A stretch of DNA of 42,863 nt from Polaromonas sp. C04 (GTDB lineage Bacteria; Pseudomonadota; Gammaproteobacteria; Burkholderiales; Burkholderiaceae_C). Shown piece by piece: positions 1-7,779 of the stretch (its first letter is position 1; every line of letters starts with the position of its first letter). The translations under genes were made by a program, and so were the position numbers. The stretch is taken from contig NZ_MUNS01000045.1 of assembly GCF_002002705.1 (NCBI RefSeq), forward strand, positions 1 through 42,863. The letters run 5' to 3'. Below the pieces are notes generated by a model that was given only the letters and a program-made list of their open reading frames with translations, was not told where the DNA came from and ran no database searches.

Positions 1-65
1 TGAGATTCGAGCTCGGGCTCGCAGGAGACCCAGGCTGCGCGTTGGCGAGTCAACCCGCTCGGCAA

Positions 66-86
66 TCAAGGCGCTCACCGCCTTGA
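66..86 (+). promoter_or_regulatory. Hairpin in the leader of the sugar ABC operon
   Basis: A perfect 8-bp inverted repeat (TCAAGGCG at 66-73, CGCCTTGA at 79-86) surrounds a 5-nt loop about 45 nt before the first gene. No T-run follows, so it is unlikely to be an intrinsic terminator. It could be an operator half-site pair or an mRNA 5' structure. The rest of 1-129 shows only the ribosome binding site AAGGAG at 117-122. Confidence 0.4.
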
Positions 87-129
87 CTACTGAAGTTTGA
101 ACTATTTGAAAGATATAAGGAGACAACCC

Positions 130-1128
130 ATGAAACTCAAGCACACCACTGTCTTTGCCGCCCTGCTTGCAGGCGCCGGCCTTGCCTTCGCCGCTGACGC
201 GCCCGTCATCGGCCTGATCACGAAGACCGATACCAACCCCTACTTCGTGACGATGAAAAAGGGCGCAGAGACAGAGGCCGCCAAGCTGGGCGCCAAACTG
301 CTCACGGCGGCCGGGCGGATCGATGGCGACAACGCGGGCCAGGTCACCGCCATCGAAAACATGGTCGCCGCCGGTGCCAAGACCATCCTGATCACGCCGA
401 GTGACGCGAAGGCCATCGTGCCGTCGATCCAGAAGGCGCAGGCGCAAGGCGTGATGTTCATTGCGCTGGACAGCCCGACGGACCCGGTGAGCGCGGCCAA
501 TGCACTGTTCGCGACCAACAACTACACGGCCGGCGAGCTCATCGGCCAATACGCCAAGGCGGCAATGGCAGGCAAGCCCGTGAAGATCGCCATGCTCGAC
601 CTGTTCCCCGGCAACCCGGTCGGTGCGCAGCGGCACAACGGCTTCATGAAGGGTTTCGGGATGGCGGCGGCCGACGCCAAGAGCAACGAGCTGTCGACCA
701 ATCCCGCGATCGTCTGCTCGGCTGACAGCTACGGCGACCAGGCCAAGGGCCAGACCGGGATGGAGAACTGCCTGCAAAAAGATCCCGGCATCAACCTCGT
801 CTACACCATCAACGAACCGGCGGCAGCGGGTGCCTACCAGGCACTGAAGGCCGCGGGCAAGGAAAAAGGTGTGCTGATCGTCTCGATCGACGGTGGCTGC
901 AAGGGTGTCGAAAACGTCAAGGCGGGCGTGATTGCCGCCACCTCGCAGCAGTACCCCCTGAAGATGGCGGCCTTGGGCGTCGAAGCGGGCGTGACGTATG
1001 CCAAGACCGGCAAAAAGGTCTCGGGCTACACCGACACGGGCGTCACCCTGATCACCGACAAGCCGCTGGCGGGCGTATCCAGCAAGGACACCAAGTACGG
1101 CATGGACATGTGCTGGGGTAACAAGTAA
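130..1128 (+). CDS. frcB: Sugar ABC transporter substrate-binding protein (fructose type, FrcB-like)
   Basis: This is a periplasmic binding protein of the ribose/fructose family, 332 residues. I chose the ATG at 130 because AAGGAG lies 7 nt upstream and it begins a clean Sec signal peptide (MKLKHTTVF... with cleavage near AFA-ADAP). An in-frame start at 97 would put a charged stretch before the signal. The mature protein opens with PVIGLITKTDTNPYFVTM, typical of periplasmic binding protein family 4, and shows the ligand-pocket pattern NNYTAGELIGQYAK and later SIDGGCKGVENVKAG. It captures a monosaccharide and delivers it to the permease encoded next. Fructose is suggested by resemblance, from memory, to rhizobial FrcB and by the frcC/frcA partners. 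Ribose, xylose or another sugar cannot be excluded. Confidence 0.88.
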   Translation: MKLKHTTVFAALLAGAGLAFAADAPVIGLITKTDTNPYFVTMKKGAETEAAKLGAKLLTAAGRIDGDNAGQVTAIENMVAAGAKTILITPSDAKAIVPSIQKAQAQGVMFIALDSPTDPVSAANALFATNNYTAGELIGQYAKAAMAGKPVKIAMLDLFPGNPVGAQRHNGFMKGFGMAAADAKSNELSTNPAIVCSADSYGDQAKGQTGMENCLQKDPGINLVYTINEPAAAGAYQALKAAGKEKGVLIVSIDGGCKGVENVKAGVIAATSQQYPLKMAALGVEAGVTYAKTGKKVSGYTDTGVTLITDKPLAGVSSKDTKYGMDMCWGNK

Positions 1129-1149
1129 GCGCCCGGCATAAAAAAGGAA

Positions 1150-1173
1150 GGCGGCGGCGGACCTGCTGCTGCC
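1150..1173 (+). promoter_or_regulatory. Intercistronic hairpin between binding-protein and permease genes
   Basis: Positions 1150-1159 (GGCGGCGGCG) pair with 1164-1173 (TGCTGCTGCC) over 10 bp in RNA if G-U pairs are allowed, with a GACC loop. It sits in the 71-nt gap after the binding-protein gene and before the permease ribosome binding site. Such structures commonly protect the 3' end of an abundant binding-protein mRNA. That role is inferred. Confidence 0.4.
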
Positions 1174-1199
1174 AGATCCCGTCACCCCCGGAGACCACC

Positions 1200-2156
1200 A
1201 TGACCAAGACTTCCAGGCTACCGCCCGTTGCCACGCTCGGCCCGCTGATCGCGTTGCTGCTCGCGGTGATCTTCTTTGCCACGCAGAGCGACCGATTCCT
1301 GTCGGTGCAGAACTTCTCGCTGATCCTGCAGCAGGTCATGGTGGTGGGACTGATTGCCATTGGCCAGACGCTGATCATCCTGACCGCCGGCATTGATCTG
1401 GCGTGCGGCGCCGTGATGGCGCTGGGCGGCATCGTGATGACCAAGCTGGCGGTGAGCAGCGGCATGAATGCCTATCTCGCCATTGTTTGCGGGCTGCTCG
1501 TCACCATGGCCTTCGGGTTGGTGAATGGCCTGCTGGTCACACGCATCAAGCTGCCACCGTTCATCGTCACACTGGGCACCTTGAACATCGCTTACGCCAT
1601 TACCCAGCTTTATTCGGGCGCGCAAACCATCACCGGCCTGCCGCCGGCAATGACCTTCTTCGGCAATACGTTCCGGCTCGGCCACGCGGAGGTGAACTAC
1701 GGTGCCGTGCTAATGCTCGTGCTGTACCTCTTCATGTGGTGGGGTCTGCGCGAAACCCAGCCTGGACGCCATGTGTACGCGGTGGGCAACAATCCCGAAG
1801 CCACCCGCCTGACCGGCATCGCGACCGATCGCGTGCTGCTTGGCGTGTACGTCACCGCCGGCCTGTTCTACGGCATTGCCTCGCTCGTGTCGGTGGCGCG
1901 TACCGGCGTGGGCGACCCGAACGCCGGGCAAACCGAGAATCTGGATGCCATCACCGCGGTCGTGCTGGGCGGCACCAGCCTGTTCGGCGGCCGCGGCATG
2001 ATCGTGGGCAGCCTGCTCGGGGCGGTGATCGTGGGTGTGTTTCGCAATGGCCTGACCCTGATGGGGGTGGCCTCGGTGTACCAGGTCCTGATCACCGGCA
2101 TCCTCGTCATTCTGGCGGTCACCACCGATCAACTCTCGCGCAAAGGAGCACGCTGA
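1200..2156 (+). CDS. frcC: Sugar ABC transporter permease (FrcC-like)
   Basis: This is an inner-membrane permease of the ribose/xylose/fructose (BPD_transp_2) family, 318 residues, with about eight to ten hydrophobic segments from residue 10 to the end. The family signature region appears as GQTLIILTAGIDLACGAVMA near residues 55-75, where the permease enters the membrane-embedded core. NNPEATRLTGI and GGTSLFGGRGMIVGSLLGA form the usual cytoplasmic coupling region. CCCGGAGACC precedes the ATG. The stop codon overlaps the ATPase start (TGATG), so the two are translationally coupled. It forms the channel through which the ligand of the upstream binding protein enters the cytoplasm. Confidence 0.9.
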   Translation: MTKTSRLPPVATLGPLIALLLAVIFFATQSDRFLSVQNFSLILQQVMVVGLIAIGQTLIILTAGIDLACGAVMALGGIVMTKLAVSSGMNAYLAIVCGLLVTMAFGLVNGLLVTRIKLPPFIVTLGTLNIAYAITQLYSGAQTITGLPPAMTFFGNTFRLGHAEVNYGAVLMLVLYLFMWWGLRETQPGRHVYAVGNNPEATRLTGIATDRVLLGVYVTAGLFYGIASLVSVARTGVGDPNAGQTENLDAITAVVLGGTSLFGGRGMIVGSLLGAVIVGVFRNGLTLMGVASVYQVLITGILVILAVTTDQLSRKGAR

Positions 2157-2959
2157 TGAACACACCCAATCAAAAGCCGGCCCTCGTGATGGAGGCGCGC
2201 GGACTGGTCAAGCGCTACGGCCAGGTCACCGCGCTCGACGGCAGTGATTTCGAGCTGCGTGCCGGCGAGATCATGGCCGTCATCGGCGACAACGGCGCCG
2301 GCAAGTCCTCGCTGATCAAGGCGCTGTCGGGCGCCACGATCCCCGACGAGGGCGAGATCTGGCTGGACGGCAAGATCATCCACTTCAAGTCGCCCATCGA
2401 CGCGCGCCGCGAGGGCATCGAGACGGTCTACCAGGACCTCGCAGTGGCGCCTGCCATGACGATTTCCGAGAACCTGTTCATGGGGCGCGAGATCATCAAG
2501 ACCGGCTGGCTCGCACAGCTGCTGCGCGTGATCGACAAGAAGCAGATGCTGGAGCAGAGCGTCGCGCGCATGAACGAGCTGAAGGTGGGCATCCGCTCCA
2601 TGACCCAGGCGGTGGAAACACTCTCGGGCGGCCAGCGCCAGTGCGTTGCGGTGGCGCGCAGCGCTGCGTTCGCACGGCATGTCGTGATTCTCGACGAGCC
2701 GACCGCCGCGCTCGGCGTGAAGGAAGGCAACATGGTGCTCGAGCTGATCCGGCGTGTGCGCGACAAGGGCCTGCCGGTGATCCTGATCAGTCACAACATG
2801 CCGCATGTCTTCGAAATTGCCGACCGCATCCACGTGGCCCGACTGGGCAAGCGCGCCGCCCTGCTGGACCCGAAAAAGATCAGCATGAGCGATACCGTGG
2901 CGGTCATGACCGGGGCCATGAGTCCGCAGGACGTCCCGCCCGAATGCCTGGCACATTGA
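2156..2959 (+). CDS. frcA: Sugar ABC transporter ATP-binding protein (FrcA-like)
   Basis: This is a single-domain ABC ATPase of 267 residues that energises the permease. Walker A is GDNGAGKSS, the signature is LSGGQRQ, Walker B is VVILDEPTAA, and the switch histidine lies in ILISHNM. The start at 2156 overlaps the permease stop and is preceded by AAGGAG. RbsA-type importers usually have two fused nucleotide-binding domains of about 500 residues. A single domain of this size is what I recall for the rhizobial fructose system FrcA, and it supports the frc naming. The next small gene follows after 10 nt. Confidence 0.88.
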   Translation: MNTPNQKPALVMEARGLVKRYGQVTALDGSDFELRAGEIMAVIGDNGAGKSSLIKALSGATIPDEGEIWLDGKIIHFKSPIDARREGIETVYQDLAVAPAMTISENLFMGREIIKTGWLAQLLRVIDKKQMLEQSVARMNELKVGIRSMTQAVETLSGGQRQCVAVARSAAFARHVVILDEPTAALGVKEGNMVLELIRRVRDKGLPVILISHNMPHVFEIADRIHVARLGKRAALLDPKKISMSDTVAVMTGAMSPQDVPPECLAH

Positions 2960-2969
2960 GGAAGCAAAG

Positions 2970-3182
2970 ATGTTCAAGGGAATCGATCCGCCGCTCCCGC
3001 CTGAGGTGCTCAGGGTGTTGTGCGAGATGGGGCATGGCGACGAACAGTGCAAGGCGCTGGCACGCTTTGGCTTCCACGATCGCGTCGCCGGCGCCTGCGC
3101 CATTGTGCAGACGGGCGAACTGCGCGCGTGGCCGGATTTCATGTTGCAGAAGGGCGTGATCGCCGGGGAGTTTCGCCCGTGA
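2970..3182 (+). pseudogene. FucU/RbsD-family sugar mutarotase remnant with a large in-frame internal deletion
   Basis: The 70-residue product matches the two ends of a FucU/RbsD mutarotase but lacks the middle. Residues 1-25 (MFKGIDPPLPPEV... EMGHGDE) align with the family N-terminus, including catalytic His22. From about residue 33 the sequence (RFGFHDRV, AIVQTGEL, MLQKGVI) aligns with the family C-terminus that in E. coli FucU begins near residue 107. About 74 residues, including the position of Asp30, are therefore missing, yet the frame is kept. The two family tyrosines (FYER and KYGN in FucU) read FHDR and RAWPD here. An intact enzyme would interconvert sugar anomers after import, which fits its place directly after frcA. 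It is probably inactive, although translation is still plausible because its stop overlaps the next start (GTGA). Confidence 0.75.
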
Positions 3183-4420
3183 ACGGGGCACGCGCTGCGG
3201 CGGCGCCGATGGAGGCCCGGTTGCGGCCGCGGGGTTCCAACCAGGGTGGCATGCGGCAGTTCAACGAGCGGGTGGTGCTGCAGGCCATCAGGCTGCACGG
3301 GACTTGTCCGAAGGCCGAAATTGCGCGCCTCACGGGTTTGACGGCACAAACCGTGCAGCTCATCATTGGCCGCCTGGAGGCCGATGACCTGGTGCGCAGG
3401 TTGGCGCCCGTGCGCGGCAAGGTCGGCCAGCCTTCGGTGCCCATGGCGCTCAACCCCGATGGCGCGTTCTCCATCGGTGTGAAGATCGGTCGGCGCAGCG
3501 CGGACATGTTGCTGGTGGACTTCACGGGCCAGGTTCGCGAGCGCCTGACACTGAGCTATCTGTTCCCCGATCCCCTCAAGCTTTTCGGCGACATCGACGC
3601 CGGGCTGCGGCAACTGCGCAAGTCGCTTAAACCCGCGCTGCGCAAACGCCTGCATGGCATCGGTGTTGCTGCCCCGCTGTCGCTCGGCGGCTGGAAGGTT
3701 CTTCTTGGCATCACACCCGAACTCGCGCAAGAGTGGAACGACATCGACATGCGCGAGCGCATCGCATCCCTGGGCGCTGCGCAGGGTCTGCCGGTCGAGT
3801 TCGTCAAGGACACGGCCGCCGCCTGCGTGGCCGAACTGGTGGCGGGCCGCGGCCGCAGCATGCGCAGCTTCCTGTACTTGTTCGTCGACACCTTCATTGG
3901 CGGTGGCCTGGTGCTTGACAGCCACCTGTTCGGGGGCCTGAACGGCAACGCCGGTGCGGTGGGTTCGCTGCCGATGGGTCTGAGCACCAGCACCGGCGTG
4001 CCGCCCGAACAGCTGCTCAACGTCGGCTCGCTGTGGAGTCTGGAGGCCTTGTACACCAAGGCTGGCGTCGACGCGGATGCCTGGGTCGATGCGCGCGCGC
4101 TGGATGCGCCCTGGCTGGCAAGCACGCAAGCCTGGCTGGAGCGGGGCTGCCCCGCCATTGCGCTGGCCATCAACAGCGCCGCCTGCCTGCTCGATCTGGG
4201 TGGTGTGATCATCGACGGCTCCTTCGGCCGCGAATTGCTGGCGGAGCTGGTGTCCGGGGTCGAGCGTGCGCTCGATCTTTACAACTGGGAAGGTGCGGCG
4301 CGGCCCAGGGTGCTGGCCGGCACCATTGGCAGCGACGCGCGCGCCATGGGTGGCGCGCTGCTGCCCCTGTATGCGAATTTCGCACCGGATCGGGACTTGT
4401 TCCTGAAGGTCGACCCGTGA
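3179..4420 (+). CDS. ROK-family transcriptional regulator, zinc motif absent
   Basis: This protein has 413 residues if it starts at the GTG overlapping the preceding stop. An ATG at 3209 is an alternative. Residues about 25-75 form a winged helix-turn-helix (FNERVVLQAIR, KAEIARLTGLTAQTVQ, GRLEADDLVRR), followed by a ROK sugar-kinase-like domain (FSIGVKIGRRSADMLLVDF, later FIGGGLVLD and LFGGLNGNAGAVGSLPMG). The kinase-type zinc site is missing: the usual GEIGH reads GAVGS and no CxCGxxGC motif follows. The active-site region reads KDTAAACVAE, keeping the aspartate. It most likely senses the imported sugar or its phosphate and controls the frc-zwf-gapN cluster. A catalytic sugar kinase role is unlikely. 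Confidence 0.85.
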   Translation: MNGARAAAAPMEARLRPRGSNQGGMRQFNERVVLQAIRLHGTCPKAEIARLTGLTAQTVQLIIGRLEADDLVRRLAPVRGKVGQPSVPMALNPDGAFSIGVKIGRRSADMLLVDFTGQVRERLTLSYLFPDPLKLFGDIDAGLRQLRKSLKPALRKRLHGIGVAAPLSLGGWKVLLGITPELAQEWNDIDMRERIASLGAAQGLPVEFVKDTAAACVAELVAGRGRSMRSFLYLFVDTFIGGGLVLDSHLFGGLNGNAGAVGSLPMGLSTSTGVPPEQLLNVGSLWSLEALYTKAGVDADAWVDARALDAPWLASTQAWLERGCPAIALAINSAACLLDLGGVIIDGSFGRELLAELVSGVERALDLYNWEGAARPRVLAGTIGSDARAMGGALLPLYANFAPDRDLFLKVDP

Positions 4421-4580
4421 AAGAGACTTCATGACGAACTCGCCGCAAAGCCATTCGATGCAACGAGAGATGAGTTTTCGTCGCTGTGGCCGCACCGATG
4501 CGTCGACGGCCGGACTCATTCAACGATTGCGTGCGGCCTAGAGCCAACATCCTTCGCTGCACGGCACCACGCAAAGCGCC

Positions 4581-6047
4581 ATGTCATTTGATCTTGTCCT
4601 TTTCGGCGGCACCGGCGATCTGGCGTGGCGCAAGCTGATGCCAGCCCTGTTCCAGGCCTTTCGTCACGGCAAGCTGCCGCAGGGCGGGCGCATCCTCGCC
4701 GCCGCACGCGAGGACTTTTCCGACGCCACCTATCGCAGCTGGCTGCGCGAGCGCTTTCTCGACGTCGAGGGCGCCAGGCAACCCGGCGGCGAAGAGTTCG
4801 CCCGCTTTGCCGGGTTGGTGCATTACCTGAGAGTCGACCTGGCGCAGCCCGGGGACTATGTGCAGATCCGGCAATGGCTGGACGCGCCGCGTGACGATGG
4901 CCCGGCGGACACCGTGGTGCTCTACCTCGCCACCAGCCCGCACCTGTTCCCGCAAATCTGCGAACAGCTCGGCAAGGTCGAACTGAACGGACCGAACGTG
5001 CGCGTGGTGCTCGAGAAGCCACTGGGTCACGATCTGGAGAGCGCGCAGGAAATCAACCGCGCGGTGCGTTCGGTTTTCAGCGAAGGGCAGGCCTTTCGCA
5101 TCGACCACTACCTTGGCAAGTCCGCGGTGCAGAACCTGATGGCGCTGCGCTTTGGCAATGCGCTGTTCGAGCCCCTGTGGCGGCGCGAAAGCATCGCCAA
5201 CATCCAGATCACGCTGGCCGAGCAGCTTGGTGTGGGCACGCGCGGCGACTTCTATGACCGTACCGGTGCGCTGCGCGACATGATCCAGAACCATGCCTTG
5301 CAGTTGCTGACGATGATTGCGATGGAGCCGCCTTCGCGCAACGATGCCGGTGCGATTCGCGACGAGAAGCTCAAGGTTCTGCACGCGCTCAAGCCGTTCA
5401 CCGAAGACAGCGTGCTGCATGACGTGATACGCGGTCAGTACCGCGGCGGCACGGTCGACGGCCGGCCCGTACCAGGCTATCGGGGCGAGACGAAAGTGCC
5501 GCCGCACAGTCGCACCGAGACTTTTGTCGCGCTGCGAACCGAGGTCCAGAACTGGCGCTGGTCGGGCGTGCCGTTCTATTTGCGTACCGGCAAGCGCCTG
5601 GCCGCGCCCGAGGCGCAGATTGTGGTGAATTTCCATCCTGCGCCGCACCGTATCTTCCCGGGGGCGAATGTGCCGAACAAACTGGTCATCAAGTTGCAGC
5701 CTGAGGACGGACTGGAACTGCACTTGCTGGCAGCCAGAGGGTCGGGCCCATCGCAGGCGTTGTCACCGGTGTGCCTTGATCTCGACTTCGACAAGGCCTT
5801 CGCCGAGAACCGGGTGGGCGGCTATGAGCGGCTGCTGCTCGAGGCGATTGCCGGGCGCTTGAACCTGTTCGTGCGCAGCGACGAGCAAGAACAGGCATGG
5901 CACTGGATCGAACCAGTCTTGCGGGCCTGGGAGCGTGACGACGATGTCTCTGGTGGCCCTCGTCCCTATGTCGCTGGCACCTGGGGACCCGCTGCGGCCA
6001 GTGCGCTGGTGGCGCGGGACGGTTTCGCATGGCCCGAAGAACAGTGA
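4581..6047 (+). CDS. zwf: Glucose-6-phosphate 1-dehydrogenase
   Basis: This enzyme oxidises glucose 6-phosphate to 6-phosphogluconolactone with NADP(+), feeding the pentose phosphate and Entner-Doudoroff routes. The 488-residue length is normal. The N-terminus carries the nucleotide-binding motif FGGTGDLAWRKLMPAL. The substrate/catalytic signature RIDHYLGKSAVQNL is present near residue 175, followed by RFGNALFEPLW. The dimer-domain motif RTGKRL occurs near residue 335. The 160 nt separating it from the ROK gene contain no recognisable gene or clear promoter. No pgl or edd/eda lies nearby. With the downstream GapN-like enzyme it makes an NADPH-generating pair attached to a sugar importer. Confidence 0.96.
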   Translation: MSFDLVLFGGTGDLAWRKLMPALFQAFRHGKLPQGGRILAAAREDFSDATYRSWLRERFLDVEGARQPGGEEFARFAGLVHYLRVDLAQPGDYVQIRQWLDAPRDDGPADTVVLYLATSPHLFPQICEQLGKVELNGPNVRVVLEKPLGHDLESAQEINRAVRSVFSEGQAFRIDHYLGKSAVQNLMALRFGNALFEPLWRRESIANIQITLAEQLGVGTRGDFYDRTGALRDMIQNHALQLLTMIAMEPPSRNDAGAIRDEKLKVLHALKPFTEDSVLHDVIRGQYRGGTVDGRPVPGYRGETKVPPHSRTETFVALRTEVQNWRWSGVPFYLRTGKRLAAPEAQIVVNFHPAPHRIFPGANVPNKLVIKLQPEDGLELHLLAARGSGPSQALSPVCLDLDFDKAFAENRVGGYERLLLEAIAGRLNLFVRSDEQEQAWHWIEPVLRAWERDDDVSGGPRPYVAGTWGPAAASALVARDGFAWPEEQ

Positions 6048-6079
6048 CGACAACACCCCCGTATCGAAAGGAATGGATC

Positions 6080-7708
6080 ATGACAGACACTGAAAACCTG
6101 AAGCAACTGTTCCCCGGCGCAAATGAGATTCCGCCGGAACACCGTCTGGCGTCACCGGTTCACCAGCGCACCTACCTGGTCGGCGGCGAGTTCCGGACCT
6201 GGGGCGGCGAGTGCAAGACGGTGCTGTCGCCGATCTGCGAACGGCAAGCCGATGGCAGCGTGCGGCAACTGGAAATCGGGAGCTACCCGGTGATGGGCGA
6301 GGCAGAAAGCGACGCTGCACTGGACGCCGCGGTCTCCGCGTACGACAACGGGCGCGGCGAATGGCCCACGATGCCGGTGGCCAAGCGCATCGCCTGCATG
6401 CAGGACTTCGTCCGTCAGATGGTTGCGCAGCGCCAGGAGATCGTCAACCTGATCATGTGGGAGATCGGCAAGAGCCTGGCGGATTCGCAAAAGGAGTTCG
6501 ACCGCACGGTCGAATACATCGTCGCCACCATCGAGGCGGTCAGGACGCTGGACAACAATGCCTCACGCTTCGAGATCGCCGAGGGCACGATCGGCCAGAT
6601 CCGGCGCACGCCGCTGGGCGTGGTGCTGTGCATGGGGCCCTACAACTATCCGCTCAACGAAACCTTCGCCACGCTGATCCCCGCGCTGCTGATGGGCAAC
6701 ACGGTGGTGTTCAAGCCGCCGCAGTACGGCACACTTTTGTTCTGGCCCCTGATGCAGGCGTTCTGCAGCGCTTTTCCTCGTGGTGTGATCAATACCATTT
6801 ACGCGCCGGGCGCCGTGGTGGTGCCGCACATGCTGGCGAGCGGCAAGATCGACGTGCTGGCGCTGATCGGTTCCAGCAAGGTGGCCGACCACCTGAAAAA
6901 GCAGCATCCCAAGTCGCACCGGCTGCGCGCCGTGCTCGGGCTGGATGCGAAGAACGCCGCAATCGTGCTGCCCGACGCTGACCTCGAACTCACGGTCAGG
7001 GAATGCCTGCTGGGCGCGCTTTCCTTCAACGGCCAGCGCTGTACGGCACTCAAGATGCTGATCGTGCACCGTTCCCTCGTCGATGAATTTCTGCACCGCA
7101 TCACCAAAGCCGTCGGACAACTCAAGATAGGCATGCCGTGGGAGCCGGGTGTCAGCATCACGCCGCTGCCGGGGCTGCATCGTACCGCCTACATGACGGA
7201 GGCAATCGAGGATGCCAAGGCCAAGGGCGCCCGGGTCGTCAACCAGGGTGGCGGCGCCTATTGCGCGACGCTCTACTACCCGGCTGTGGTCTATCCGGTG
7301 AAGGAGGGCATGAAGTTGTACCGCGAGGAACAGTTTGGCCCGTTGGTCCCGGTGATGGCCTACGACGATGTTGAGGAGGCGCTGGCGTACGTGATCAGCT
7401 CCGACCATGGCCAGCAGGTCAGCGTGTTCGGCAGCGACCCGGTGCAGATCGGTGCCCTGGTGGATCCGCTGGTCAACCAGGTGTGCCGCGTCAATCTGAA
7501 CTGTCAGTGCCAGCGCGGACCCGACGTATTCCCGTTCGCGGGCCGCAAGGATTCCGCCGAGGGCACGCTGTCCGTCAACGATGCCCTGCGTGCCTTCTCA
7601 ATCCGCTCGATGGTCGCGGCCAGGCAGACGCCGGCCAGCAAGCGGCTGCTCGACGACATCGTGCGCGACCACCGCTCGAATTTCATCAACACCGGCTTCA
7701 TTCTGTGA
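6080..7708 (+). CDS. GapN-like NADP-dependent glyceraldehyde-3-phosphate dehydrogenase (aldehyde dehydrogenase superfamily)
   Basis: This is a 542-residue aldehyde dehydrogenase. ATG 6080 is preceded by GAAAGGA, 32 nt after zwf. It resembles non-phosphorylating glyceraldehyde-3-phosphate dehydrogenases: MGPYNYPLNETFATLIPALL, then NTVVFKPP, and the nucleophile region FNGQRCTALKML. This enzyme type oxidises glyceraldehyde 3-phosphate directly to 3-phosphoglycerate and makes NADPH. The residue 34 before the catalytic Cys, which is Glu in the usual ELGGK motif, is Gly here (LGLDAKN). The general base may therefore differ, or the family may use another residue. The N-terminal 60 residues extend beyond a standard aldehyde dehydrogenase. 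The exact substrate is uncertain; the superfamily is certain. Confidence 0.82.
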   Translation: MTDTENLKQLFPGANEIPPEHRLASPVHQRTYLVGGEFRTWGGECKTVLSPICERQADGSVRQLEIGSYPVMGEAESDAALDAAVSAYDNGRGEWPTMPVAKRIACMQDFVRQMVAQRQEIVNLIMWEIGKSLADSQKEFDRTVEYIVATIEAVRTLDNNASRFEIAEGTIGQIRRTPLGVVLCMGPYNYPLNETFATLIPALLMGNTVVFKPPQYGTLLFWPLMQAFCSAFPRGVINTIYAPGAVVVPHMLASGKIDVLALIGSSKVADHLKKQHPKSHRLRAVLGLDAKNAAIVLPDADLELTVRECLLGALSFNGQRCTALKMLIVHRSLVDEFLHRITKAVGQLKIGMPWEPGVSITPLPGLHRTAYMTEAIEDAKAKGARVVNQGGGAYCATLYYPAVVYPVKEGMKLYREEQFGPLVPVMAYDDVEEALAYVISSDHGQQVSVFGSDPVQIGALVDPLVNQVCRVNLNCQCQRGPDVFPFAGRKDSAEGTLSVNDALRAFSIRSMVAARQTPASKRLLDDIVRDHRSNFINTGFIL

Positions 7709-7736
7709 ACGGTGCCGGATTCGTGCCAGAGCCATG

Positions 7737-7763
7737 AAAAAGCCGCCCCTTGGGCGGCTTTTT
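7737..7763. terminator. Symmetric Rho-independent terminator
   Basis: A five-A run (7737-7741), a perfect 7-bp stem (GCCGCCC at 7742-7748, GGGCGGC at 7752-7758) with a CTT loop, and a five-T run (7759-7763) form a fully symmetric structure. It lies between the convergent GapN-like and RND-pump genes and can terminate both. Confidence 0.9.
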
Positions 7764-7779
7764 GAGGTGGGATAGCCTG

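Noticed and set aside
2129-4519. Very long open frame (about 800 codons) on the minus strand opposite frcA, ROK and neighbours
   Set aside because: It is antisense to well-supported genes, is rich in Gln, His, Arg and Ala as expected from GC-rich shadow frames, and shows no family motif.
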